Origin: Pratylenchus scribneri
Lineage: Eukaryota; Nematoda; Chromadorea; Rhabditida; Pratylenchidae
NCBI GenBank assembly: GCA_030063045.1
Contig: JAQSEB010000090.1
Coordinates: forward strand, 1,364,001-1,428,000
DNA length: 64,000 nt
Direction of reading: 5' to 3'
The number at the start of each line of letters is the position of its first letter. Position 1 is the first letter of the stretch. The notes beneath the pieces were generated by a model. That model did no database searches. It saw nothing but the letters and a program-made list of their open reading frames with translations, and had not been told where the DNA came from. This document shows, one piece after another, positions 32,601 through 43,026 of the stretch. The position numbers and the translations under genes are program-made.

Positions 32601-33292
32601 ATGTCTGATGCATCCTCATCCACAGGCGAATGTTATGGCTCTGATTGTGAATGCTATTATTGCCAAATGGGTATTGTGCGTCCTCCGCATCCTCCCAGCT
32701 GGAAAGTTTTCGTTGGCAACATTCCATTCAATGCTAACGAAGATCAATTGAAGGCATTCTTTTCGCAACAATGCGAGAACATCAAATCCGTCAAAATTAC
32801 TGGCAATCTTCCGCATTGCGCCATCGGCTATGTCAAATTCACGACCAAGGAGAGCGCATTGAAGGCCATTGCTGATTACGATAAGAAAAAGTTCATGGTT
32901 GGTCCGGATTAAAAATATATATATATTGGATCGAAAAAATAAATAAATTTGTGTATAAAAATAGCTGAAAATAAATAAGCAATCCTAAAAATTTTGTTTT
33001 ACTTCTAAATTAAAATTTGTCCATTCAATTTTTTATTGAAAAGAATTTTGGAAAATTAGCTAAAATTTGGACAAAAATTAATTATATTATGATCCATAAA
33101 TTTTACTATTAATAATACTATTAAAATTTCAATCATATTTATTTAATTATTTATATTTTTGTTATTTCTTATTTTCTCTTAAATAAAGAAAATATAAATA
33201 AAAAGACAAATTTAATTAATATAAATTTATATTTTCAGGGTCGAAAATTGAAAGTGCAGAAGCATAAATATGAGTGGGACAGCAGCGATTAA
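32601..33292 (+). CDS. RRM-domain RNA-binding protein
   Basis: Exons 32601-32897 and 33239-33292 give 116 residues. A Cys-rich N-terminus (GECYGSDCECYYCQMG) precedes one RRM: RNP2 KVFVGNIPF (about residue 36-43), RNP1 region IGYVKFTT (about 74-82), and the closing strand KKFMGRKLKVQ, which only forms when the intron 32898-33238 is removed. The tail KHKYEWDSSD is acidic. If the intron is retained, the protein ends four residues later (VGPD, TAA at 32910-32912), cutting the last RRM strand. Likely a cytoplasmic or nuclear RNA-binding protein; the target is unknown. Small single-RRM proteins of this size are usual in nematodes. Confidence 0.85.
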
Positions 33293-34688
33293 TGATGATG
33301 AATGAAAGAAATGAATCAAATTGGTGGCAAAAATGTTGATGATGAAAATATACCGATTTATGATGCATATTGCATACATTACTTAATCATTTAATTAAAT
33401 TACAAGTTAATAAAATACATCATTATAGCAATTTTCATTGTCTTATTGGCCATTCGAAAAACTTTGCTCTGAATTTTCTACAATTTTATTCAAGAATTAT
33501 ATTTTTCTTTCTAGATAATTCCTGCTTATAATTTTTTTAATTTCCAATATTGGCCCATTGAGGGATTTTGGCAATTATTAAATAATTTAAAAATATATTT
33601 ATCCAAGTTTCAGCGATAAAAAAGAATAGGCTTATTTCGAATTTTTCTTCCTCTCAAATAAATTATTTTGAATTTTTAAAATATAAATCTTAAAATGGCT
33701 ATAAATTTTTGATGGGATTATTTATAATAATCATGCAGACTGCAGAGTCAAATAGTCGATTTTGAAATGCCTATCTAAATCGAAAATCTTTTTAGCTTTA
33801 CATTTTTAACCATTTTATGATGTACTAAAGTAAATTTTTAAAAAAAATGAATTAATCATCTATTGTTGATCAATAATTTTATTTTATATTGATATTTTCC
33901 ATTATTTGCAAATTTGCATTATGATGACAATATAACAAAAAATAAATGATTTAAAAAATATCAAAAATACCATTCCATATATTTTTTGATAGGCATTACA
34001 CATAAACAAATAGAAGAAAATATAGGCGCAAAATTCGCATTACCATTACCACAAATGAATATTTTATTTTTTGTTCTTCTTCAAACAAAATAAAAACATT
34101 GTTAGATTTTAGCATTGTTGAAGTTTGACCTTTCCAATCCATTGTTTTCCTTTATCGCTAGTAATGAAAATTATAATTTTATTTTAATTTATCTTTTTTA
34201 GGTAGTTTACCAAATAAAACGGGCACATATAAATGAGGGTATTTATTTAATTATTCCCAAAAAATGAATAAATTTAAATAAAAGAATTTTTTGTTTATTT
34301 CATTTTTAAAACCCCATTTTCCATTCACCATTTGATTTATGGAAATAGAATTTTGTTCTTGAGAATTTTATCATTTTCGGATGTATTTTTTGGCTAAGAT
34401 ATTTAAATTTTGGAAAAGTAAATAATTCACCAAAAAATTAGATCATAAAAATTTTTTTGAAGTTTTCAAAATTTAAGATATTAATTAAGCAATATTTCGA
34501 TATTTATGAATAAAATTTTGGCTTAAATAATTGCACTATTATTAATTTCATGCACTATGAATATTACTTTTCTATTATAGAAATACTTTTTTTAGAATAC
34601 AAAAATAATTTATTTTTCATTTTCGTCAAAAAATTGAAAGTGTTTCTTACAATCTTTATTTCAATAATTGATAACGAACCAATTTTGA
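33293..34688. other. No gene seen
   Basis: AT-rich intergenic DNA with no exon pattern, repeat or RNA signal I can support. It contains the 3' region of the RRM gene and the 5' region of the next gene. Confidence 0.5.
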
Positions 34689-35248
34689 ATGCCGCGGTAT
34701 GCCACATGTAAATATTGCAACTATCGCTGTGAGAACTTTTTATATTGCGTAAAATTCTCCTAATTATGGATTTCGGTACTTATTGGACTCTTTTTTTTAA
34801 CAGCAGAAGAAAGTGAATGGTAAACTATTTTGGATCGTCCTCGTCAGGATTGGGGTTAGGGTGATGTATGGTCAATCAGTGCATAGGCATCCCAGCACGT
34901 AGCCCCTAATGATCTTAACCCTAATCCTGTTAACCCAAAGGAGGACCATTCACTTTTCTCTTACGGAGCAAAAAAGAGAATACGGACTCATAAATACCCA
35001 AATTTCTTTAAAATAATTATCTGTATCACATTTCAGTTGAATATGACGGACCTCGGGCAGTAGGCCGTCTTGTCAAAAATTTGGCGGAGGGATTGGGTGC
35101 TGGAGCCGCCATTGGAGCATTGGCTGGCCCGGTGGGCGCCGTGATTGGAGCAGTAATTGGCGGAGTGATCAAGGGGATTGATGGTGGTCTTGATTTAGGG
35201 AAAGCCGTTTGCCCGAGATGCGGTTGTGGTCACAAGAATCGCAAATGA
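34689..35248 (+). CDS. Split-CxxC glycine-zipper protein, family member 3
   Basis: Exons 34689-34728 and 35037-35248, phase-1 intron, 83 residues. Exon 1: MPRYATCKYCNYR (C7, C10). Exon 2: an almost uninterrupted glycine zipper (residues about 28-62: LGAGAAIGALAGPVGAVIG, AVIGGVIKGI), then CPRCGCGHKNRK (C72, C75, extra C77). The zipper is long enough for a two-helix membrane hairpin. The intron holds a 240-bp palindromic element ending about 30 bp before the acceptor. Membrane or oligomer function is inferred from the zipper only. Confidence 0.85.
34769..35008. mobile_element. Palindromic MITE inside the intron of member 3
   Basis: Imperfect inverted repeat: left TTTCGGTACTTATTGGACTC...AAGTGAATGGT, right ACCATTCACTTTTCTC...GGACTCATAAATACCC. 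The centre has GGGGTTAGGGTGATG against CATTAGGGGCTACG-like sequence and short TTAGGG-type words. No ORF. Target duplication not resolved. Confidence 0.65.
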
Positions 35249-35462
35249 TCGCTTTGAGCAATCAGCCAGTGAATGATGTTAATTGATAAATGATAATTGA
35301 TAATGATTTAGATTGATTAAAATATAAATTCTTTTTATAAAAGAAAATATTATCGATTAAATTTACTAATTAATATATTAAATTTATAAAACATCAATAT
35401 GCATTTTATTAAAATATGCGCAAATTTTTCAAAAATATTACTCAAATATCATTAAAAATTTA

Positions 35463-35566
35463 TACCGTAAATCTCTTTATTCATTACTCTCTAATATTTC
35501 CCCACACTTCAGAGAGGTTGAAATATAATTCGTCCAGAGAGAGTATTGAAAGAGAATTTACGGCAA
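35463..35566. mobile_element. About 100-bp MITE with CCGTAAA(T)TCTCTTT ends
   Basis: Left TACCGTAAATCTCTTTATTC and right GTATTGAAAGAGAATTTACGG are inverted repeats, followed inwards by CTCTC-rich arms. A single related end lies at 7585. It is just upstream of a signal-peptide-like exon. Confidence 0.65.
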
Positions 35567-35644
35567 TTAAAATTTTTCTTTTATTATTGCATTATGTTGG
35601 TGTCACAATTGTTAAGTATCAAACTTTGTGTAAGACAAAAAAAA

Positions 35645-36741
35645 ATGAAAATTTCTATTAAAAAGTTGTTTTTAATAATGATCCTGAATCTAAATTTGAT
35701 CAATGATTGTACTATTTATCAAAACAATGGAAATTCCAAATGTTCCCCAGGTTAATTTTTTTTTATCTCATCAGTAAATTTTCCAATCTTGGTCTGAATT
35801 GACATATTGTTTTTTTTTTAATAAAAATGAATCAAAATAAAATTATAAATCAAAATGATAATTGGTTATTTGCAGTTGCAATAATTGCGTTTTTTCGAAC
35901 AAATATTCTAGAATTAATATATAATCATTCCTAATAAATTTATTCCATCTTAAAATGGTGGAAAAATTAATACTTTTTTTCAAGTTTAACTTTTTTTTAA
36001 AAATTCATTTCGAATTCTTCTGAACAGAAAATTGAAATGCCCAGAAGGAAAATTTAATGTATTTATCAAATTCATAAAATTTGCATTATAAAAAAGATTG
36101 GAAAAAATTAGTATTTAATAATTTGCTGTATTTTCGATCAATTTTTGGGCGAATTATTTAGTTTATTTCTCCCTCCCTCATCTTCTCATTGTAATGAGTG
36201 AAATTATTCCAATTGCTTCGATTCCTACACCCAATTATATTGTTGGTGTGGAAGAAATTAAAATAAATTAAGATTAATTTCTTCTATTTAATTTTTATTG
36301 AATTTGAATACATTTAGCTTTGTGGATGACAAAGTTGTAAATTTTATTAACAATAATGTTCATTTGCTATAAAATTGCTATATGAATTTCAACTCCGAAA
36401 TCCCATTGATTTTAAAAAGAATTTAATTTTTCTTAAAAAATTCAGATTTCAACCCTAATCCTGACAATGATGGCCCAGAATTGAAAGATCTAGGAAAGGG
36501 GGCTGGAGCTTGGGCTGCTTCAGTGGCAATTGGAGCTGGGATTTCAGCTATGGCTGGTGTTGGTCCAGTACCTGGGGAAATAATTGGAGATTTTGTTGGG
36601 AAAATTGCTTGTGGCGCATGCATCCCCGGAAAGAAGTGGACCTGTCCAAATTGTCATGAAGTGTTCAACTGGCCCTTCCGTGAGCCTTCACCTCCTTCTG
36701 AGCTTTATGTCTTTTTCCTCTTGGATTTTTTTCAATATTAA
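35645..36741 (+). CDS. Split-CxxC glycine-zipper protein, family member 4, first exon uncertain
   Basis: The last exon, 36446-36741, is clear: phase-1 start, FNPNPDNDGPEL, a glycine/alanine zipper (GAGAWAASVAIGAGISAMAG), CGAC, then WTCPNCHEVFNWPF and a hydrophobic C-terminal tail (LYVFFLLDFFQY) not seen in the other members. The usual CxxC first exon is missing. Two phase-1 candidates fit: 35645-35750, a signal-peptide-like MKISIKKLFLIMILNLNLI followed by two cysteines (C21 and C33), or 36194-36245, MSEIIPIASIPTPNYIV, closer and with a family-like intron length. The first would make this member secreted. Coordinates assume the first option; only the last exon is well supported. Confidence 0.55.
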
Positions 36742-36866
36742 TCATTTTATATTTATATTTCATTTTTCAAATTTTATTTTTGATTTCATTGAGAATTAGA
36801 AATCAGAATTCATTTTTAGCTTAATATTATTTTCCTCCACTGTTGCAATTTTGTTTCCATTCATTC

Positions 36867-36889
36867 GGGGGGGGGGGGGGGGGGGGGGG
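36867..36889. repeat. Poly-G tract, 23 G
   Basis: An uninterrupted run of 23 G in very AT-rich DNA, 125 bp past the stop of member 4. It can form a G-quadruplex. A shorter run of 14 G lies at 44346-44359 inside a MITE-like element. Confidence 0.95.
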
Positions 36890-37389
36890 AATGTTTTGAT
36901 ACAATTTTGTCCTATTTTTCACTTTTGCAAAAAAAGTTGCAGGTCTTCAGCGAAAATGGCGGCGCATTTGCTAAACAAAGTAGTATTTACTATTTATTTT
37001 TGTTGTGATAGAATAATGGACTTACGTGATTATTCAAAAATGGAATTGGCCAATATAAATACCACTACTTCAACCTTCATCATCGAAACATATATTTTAT
37101 AAAAATTTTTAAGTGAATAACATAATATGCCTGCGCCTTCTTATTCCCCAAACTTTTCTAATATAATCGCATTTTGATCTCCTTTCAAAATACAAAATAG
37201 AGAACATATTTTTTCATTCCATTTAATGCTATGAAAAATGCCATATTTAAATTTGTCCGTAGCCCTCTTAATACGAATTTTGTTATCATAAATATAACAA
37301 AAATTATAATCAATCCTATTTTTTAGAAATATAAAAAATAAAAATCTATTTCCATTTTCATCAACGAATTTTCAACCGACCAAATAAAA

Positions 37390-37724
37390 ATGTGGAAACA
37401 GCATGTTGAATGTACCGATTGCCATTATAAAGGTTGGGTTTTTTTCATCTATAAATTTATTATATTAATATTGTAATATTTAATATTCATTTTCAATATA
37501 TTCAAAATTTAATTTTAGAAGAGTTAAAAAATATTTTTTATTTTTCCCATTTAGATTTAAACCCTATGCTTGTGCCATTAAGTGCTGAGCAAATAGATGC
37601 ACGCGAAACTGCAGCGGTTCTTCCTCGTTTGGCTGAAATTGCAAGTAGAAGGGATGCACGTTGCGCGAATTGGACTTGCCCACAATGCCATACCACCTTC
37701 AAATTGTTGAAACCAGAAGAATGA
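37390..37724 (+). CDS. Split-CxxC small protein, family member 5 (no glycine zipper)
   Basis: Exons 37390-37432 and 37555-37724, phase-1 intron, 70 residues. Exon 1 MWKQHVECTDCHYK (C8, C11); exon 2 begins DLNPML and ends WTCPQCHTTFKLLKPEE (C56, C59). Here the centre is a short charged amphipathic helix (SAEQIDARETAAVLPRLAEI) with no glycine zipper, which shows that the CxxC frame is kept while the centre changes. The 5' flank (about 37135-37390) is similar to that of the pseudogene at 40331, including GAATTTTCAACCGACCA just before the ATG. Confidence 0.82.
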
Positions 37725-39002
37725 AAATGAGAATGGAGATGCAAATGGAAGAATGAAATAAAATGGATAGAAATCATAAGATTTTTCGCATTGTTATTTT
37801 ATTTTTTTTATTAAAAACCAAACATCAATGATCACAATTTAAAAACTTTTTATCCAATTTTGACAATATTTTTTCATTAAATTTCTTCCATTTTGTTAAG
37901 AATAAAATAATAAAATGAATTTATGATTTTGAGATTATTGATGTGTGTAAAGAGAAAAAAATAAATGTCAAATTGAATTTATTTTATTTTCCATTTTTAA
38001 TGGATTTTTTTGTAACAAATTTTGCTTCATTAGTAAGTATATTATTCCCTTTAAGGAGGCGACTGATTTCGCATAAGGCACAATCATTTTTCCATTTCTT
38101 ACAGTTTGACGAAATCCTTGCCTAAAAGGAAAATTTTTGATCTAATTTTTAAAAAGGAATGGTGAATTCTTAAAAGCACTCTAAATTTTTGACCAGACAA
38201 ATTAGTGGATTAAATCTTCAGAAACTATTTGACCCAATTATTTATTTGACAAATTTTTTCTCCAGGCCATTTTCAAGAGGCAATTTATGACATTTTAATG
38301 AAAAATTTCATCAAAAAAATTTGACAATTATTCCTCATTTTTTAATATGAAATATTTTTAAATTATTATTTTTGAACCAATTAATTCCAATTCCTTTATA
38401 TTAATTCCAAATTATACTCATCCTAAAAACTAAATCTGATTTAAATATGTGATAATTTATGTTCATTCTTTGTGAATTGTTCTATTCCAATTTTGTTATG
38501 TTTTTTACTTCGGCATTCAAAAAGAACAGGTTTGAGCGAAAATGGAAGCGCTGACCAATATTTATCCACATCTTTGTTGAATGTGTTTATTCATAGAAAA
38601 ATTAAACAATTATTAGTCATAAAATTTTCATTGTTGATTGTTTTCCAAAAGATGCACTAAAAACGTCAATTTTTTGATAAGCAAATATAAAATGTTTTGA
38701 AACACAATGGATGGAATGAGTATATAAATAATTTTTCCTTCATTCACATTTATTTCTTACAAACATCCCAATATCCAATAACATTTCTGAGTAAAAAATA
38801 AATGAAATTTAATTGGAATTTTTCCTGAAATTATTATTTATGCCAATTTAAATTATCATAAGCTTTCTTATGATGGAAAAATAAAGAATATACATCATAA
38901 AAATAAAATGTTATTTATGATTTTTTCCTATTTTAAAGAAAATACCAAAAATAAATAAAATTATTTTATTTTATTTTTATCGAACATTATCAACCATTCG
39001 AA
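37725..39002. other. Intergenic, promoter-like region before member 6
   Basis: AT-rich. The stretch 38500-38760 (AAAATGGAAGCGCTGACC, then TATATAAATA at 38721) resembles regions before other family members (32.2 and 36.9 kb) and is a plausible promoter. No exon seen. Confidence 0.4.
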
Positions 39003-39410
39003 ATGACGGACAATTTTATTGAATGCCCCAAGTGTCATCATCGAGGTGAAGTTTTAGCAATTTAATATTTATAATATTTATTATTCAAAATATATCCAAA
39101 TTTCTCATTTAATTTTTCTTTCAAAAATTCAGTTTTCAACCCAAAACCTGATCCAACTATCTCCGTTTCAAGAGAAATTGTAGAGATAGCTTTGAAATTA
39201 GCTGAAGACCCGGAAATTATCCGGAAAATTGTTGTAGCAAAGGCCAGTGCGAAATTTGTTGGCGGACGGATTGGTTCGAATTCGAATGCTAGCGGAGTTG
39301 CTGATTGGACAAGTTCTGGAGCTAGCGCTGGGCCGAGTACATCTGGATCTGGAGCTTCCAAGAAGATATGGACTTGTCCACAATGTGGACATAAGAAAGA
39401 ATTTGATTGA
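39003..39410 (+). CDS. Split-CxxC small protein, family member 6 (Ser/Gly-rich centre)
   Basis: Exons 39003-39045 and 39133-39410, phase-1 intron, 106 residues. Exon 1 MTDNFIECPKCHHR (C8, C11); exon 2 begins VFNPKPDP and ends WTCPQCGHKKEFD (C96, C99). The centre is a predicted helix (REIVEIALKLAEDPEIIRKI) followed by a Ser/Gly/Ala linker (SSGASAGPSTSGSGASKK) instead of a hydrophobic zipper. No signal peptide or membrane segment. The close match of both CxxC ends to members 2 and 5 against a wholly different centre is the strongest sign that the ends form one structural unit. Confidence 0.85.
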
Positions 39411-40330
39411 AAAATGATAATCAAAATGGAAGAATGAAAATGAATGAAATATGATCAATTTTTTTAACATTGTTCTTTTAAATTGAAAGCTTTAATTTGA
39501 TCATCATTATTTGAAAATATTTTCCTATTAAATTTCCGACATTTCTTTTGAGAATAAAAATATAAAATTAATACCTTTTTATTGTGTGAAAAAATTACCA
39601 TTAAAATTTTCATTTTTTGGAGTCTTTTTCTAAATTATAAATTTTTTAGTTACAAATTCCTTTTAAATTTTATTATTAAATTTTAATTTTTTATAAATGT
39701 GAATTGGTCATGGTGGATTTTTTAATTTGATAAAATTTGAAAAATTTATATTTGCAGTTTATTTTTAAAATTTTATGAGATTCACTTTACAAATTGTTAT
39801 TTTGAAGTTCTTCAATCTTTTTTTTTAATTTTTATTATTACAATTTTTAAGGAATATTATGAGGAAATTTTATTTACTACTAATACATTAATTTATTTGA
39901 CTATTCAATTGCATTCTTTTTTATGATGTTTTTGATCACAGTAAAATAAAATAGTTGAAAAAAATCAAGTAAAAATCGTGTGACTTTCAAATTGCAAAAT
40001 TAAAAATATAAACTAATGAAATTTTATATTTTTAATCTATTACTTTCTACATTTTTAATTCATTTACCATTTTCTTATTCTCCAAACTTTTCTAGAATAA
40101 TCGCATTTATTAGAATTAGATCTCCTCTAAAAATACAAAATAAAGAACATATTTTTCATTCCATTTAATTTTTAATACTATGAAAAATTTCATGTTTATT
40201 TAAATTTGTTTGTAGCCTTCTTAATACGAATTTTATATCATAATTTTAACAAAAATTATATTATTTAAAACTTCATCTTTTTTTAAAAAAAATCCATTTT
40301 CGTCAACGAATTTTCCAGTGACCAAGTAAA
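39411..40330. other. No gene seen; duplicated 5' flank at its end
   Basis: AT-rich. 40080-40330 repeats 37135-37390 (CCAAACTTTTCTA, AATCGCATTT, TCTTAATACGAATTTT). Nothing else recognised. Confidence 0.5.
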
Positions 40331-40530
40331 AATGTGAAAAAAACATGTTGAATGTACCAATTGCCAATATAAATGTTGATTCTTATTTATAAATTTATTA
40401 TATTGTAATGTTTATTATTCAATTTCAATGTATTAAAAATTTTTTTTAATATTATAAAAATAATTTAATTTTTACCCCAAAAATTCAGATTTAAACCCTT
40501 TGCTTGAGCCAATAAATGAAGTAACAAAAC
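40331..40530 (+). pseudogene. Degenerate family member 7
   Basis: Near-copy of member 5: its exon 1 reads ATG TGA, so codon 2 (TGG in member 5) is now a stop. VECTNC is still readable, but the donor GTTGGG has become GTTGAT. Exon 2 begins after AAATTCAG with DLNPLLEPINEVTKP and then runs into AT-rich DNA; the second CxxC is gone. About 250 bp of 5' flank is also shared with 37135-37390, so a segment of at least 450 bp was duplicated. Confidence 0.8.
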
Positions 40531-40622
40531 CTATAATTTTATTTAGAATGTTTTATGATAATGACAATTATTAACATTTTTATGCCATTTTATTCCCCAT
40601 TCTTTCATTCACTTTCATTCAT

Positions 40623-41674
40623 TTAATTTTTCCAAAATCCATTATCATAGCAGACTGCATATTCGAAGTGTGGTGGTGAAGCATCATTTGAAGGCGCAAA
40701 AGGCTTTGCCATAATTGAGTCGCGGCCATTTGTGGTTGCCTTTGGATATATTTTGTCGCCCATTAAGATTGTCACATTTTGCTGTGCCTCAATTTCATTA
40801 AACAAGCAAATTGAGGCTTCCTTTTTAAATTCACAAAATTAAATGGTTTATTTTTTCTAATAAGGGCCGAAATAGAACATTTCATTTAGGATTACCCCGG
40901 AACCAGGATTTTACCTGAACCGAAACCAGAACTGAAATTTAGTTCCGGAAATCGAACCTCAAAAAAGTCGGAACCCGGAACTTCAGAAATCCATATTTTT
41001 GGGGCTGAAAAATTTTTAAGAAAAGTGGCCTCGAAGGCCAAAATTAGAGCCAAATTTAGCCGCGCAGCAAAAAATTTAAGCCAGAAATGGCCTCGCAGCT
41101 ATAAATTAGACATTATTAAATGTTTTCCGTCCAATAATTTATAAAGTAAAATCCAATTTTTAGGGGTACAAAATTTTCGATTGCCCCGGAACCAAGATTT
41201 AACCGGAACCGAAAATGGAACTCAATTTATAATCCAGAACTGGAATCCCAAGAAATGTCCTGCCATTCATCTGGCATATATCTTAAAAATATTTACCGTT
41301 CCGCATGCGAGCACACGCAAATATGGTTCCACAAATTGAATAGATTCGTCCTCATCTCCAGTGACCACAAATTCACCTTGCCCATCCGTTTTTGTCGATC
41401 CCGTAAGATCGACCTCATTCCATGAATCCTTTTCGTATAATTCAATTTTGGCATCCGGACTTGGACTTTTGGTGGCTTTATCCTGGTCATAGCATTCCAC
41501 AGTGCCAGCAATTTTTAAATGCCATACGTCTTTGCCACAATCCATCAAATTGGCGCAACAAAGAATGATCAGAAGAAAAAGTAGGAATAAAGAAGAAATT
41601 GATGAAGTACACATTGAATTGATGATTGTTTGAAATTTGAATAGGAATTTATTATCTAAATTTGAATATTTCAA
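40623..41674 (-). CDS. Secreted transthyretin-like (TTL) family protein
   Basis: Exons 41674-41297 and 40820-40623, phase-0 intron. The likely start is the internal Met at 41614, which begins a signal peptide (MCTSSISSLFLLFLLIILCC), giving 171 residues; the upstream ATG adds 20. The mature domain has the TTL pattern: LKIAGTVECYD...ATKS, AKIELYEKDSW, STKTDGQGEFVVTGDE, then PYLRVLACG and, after the intron, EASICLF and NVTILMGDKIYPK. Transthyretin-like proteins are a nematode-expanded family of small secreted beta-sandwich proteins; some are host-directed effectors in plant parasites. The C-terminal 35-40 residues (KPFAPSNDASPPHFEYAVC) are longer than usual. The 476-bp intron contains the CCGGAACC-rich dispersed repeat. 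Confidence 0.85.
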
Positions 41675-41764
41675 AAAGGATGGTATTTAAATTGTAGAAA
41701 AAAAATTGAAAATTGTAAAAAAACATTGAAAATTGCGAAAAGTTTATAACGGTTTAATGGTTTA

Positions 41765-41995
41765 TTCTAGACCCCTAAACCATATATCCAATCGAAAGAT
41801 CTCATCGATACGCGTCGATTGGTATATATTCTGTCATGATTTGATCAAAAATTAAGGGTATTAAAAACCACCTAAACCATTTTTATGGGTTTTGTGTCAA
41901 ATCCAACTAAACCATGATAAATTATATATCATTCGACGCGTCTTGATGAGCTCTATACAATGGTATATGTTTTATGAATTTTGGACAAAAAACCA
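41765..41995. mobile_element. Palindromic element, type P1
   Basis: Inverted arms of about 85 bp: GATCTCATCGATACGCGTCG then ATTGGTATATA...GTCATG on the left, and CATGATAAATTATATA...CGACGCGTC, TTGATGAGCTC on the right. The same words (GATCTCATCAA, CGCATCGATTGGTA, TTGTCATGG) make up the longer palindrome at 44429-44765. Confidence 0.65.
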
Positions 41996-43026
41996 ATAAA
42001 CAAAACTCTTTCTGCAATTTCAATGTTTTTTTTCGCAATTTTAGATATTTCTCATTTCAAAAATAGAAAAGCTTTTTTTTAAGGGTAAATAAGAATTTCA
42101 AATACGAATTCCGGTCTCAATTTTGTCCAAATTTATACTAATTTTTAGTTAGTCAATGTTAACATTTATCAAGGATGGATATGGAAGGTCCATAATTGTA
42201 AAACGTTCTCTCATAATAAGTAGTAAGTACCATGAAGGAAAAAAATGAATGAAAAGAGATCACATTCGTATTTAGAATTTCATAATATTATTAGAGAAAT
42301 TTAATTTTAAATGATTTTGATGAATAGGAAATTTTTTGGTGCAAATAAAAGAAAATAAATTATGCTGGCGGATTTTAAAAATTGAATGAAATATGTGACT
42401 GGAAAAAAATAAAATGAAATAAAAATTGCATAATTTAAATGGAATTGACAATCCATTAAAATAAAAATGAAAATTTTTTGATGATTTACCTATCCATAAA
42501 ATTGCACATTTTGTAAAAAAATGCATTAGAATTTTCGATAAAATGATTTTTTAAATAAAAAGCACAAAAGTAGTGTTGCCCATTAATTTGAGAATAAAAT
42601 ATTTAAATAAATTTATTATAAATTATCCGTTTTGTTTTTTTTTTTCACTTTTATAAATGTAAGAGAAAAAATTTATTTTAAAGTCATCATTTTTTTGGCA
42701 AAGACAATTAATTTTGATTGTAATTTTACAAATTTTGGGACCATTGTATCCACCCAGCAGGTGTCATCTGTCATTTAATGTGTGAAACAATTTTATTCTA
42801 TCATTCATCAGTTAAATTCTAGCCCATCATGTTTTTGGTTAATATAAAAATAAAACTCGAATTATAAATTAATATCCCAAAAAGTTATTTTTATTCAGTT
42901 TTGGCCATAAAATTTTAAATTATTAATTTCAAAAATATTATCAAATTGGATTTCAATTTTATTTTTATTTTTTCATCAAACATCTTTTCATCTATCTTCA
43001 TCTCATTGCATTTATTCCAATTCCAT
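41996..43026. other. No gene seen; flank shared with 46.0-46.3 kb
   Basis: AT-rich. 42720-42965 (GGGACCATT, CCCATCATGTTTTT, CCATAAAATTTTAAATTATT) is a diverged direct copy of 46080-46290, the 3' flank of another minus-strand gene. Frames here are unsupported. Confidence 0.5.
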
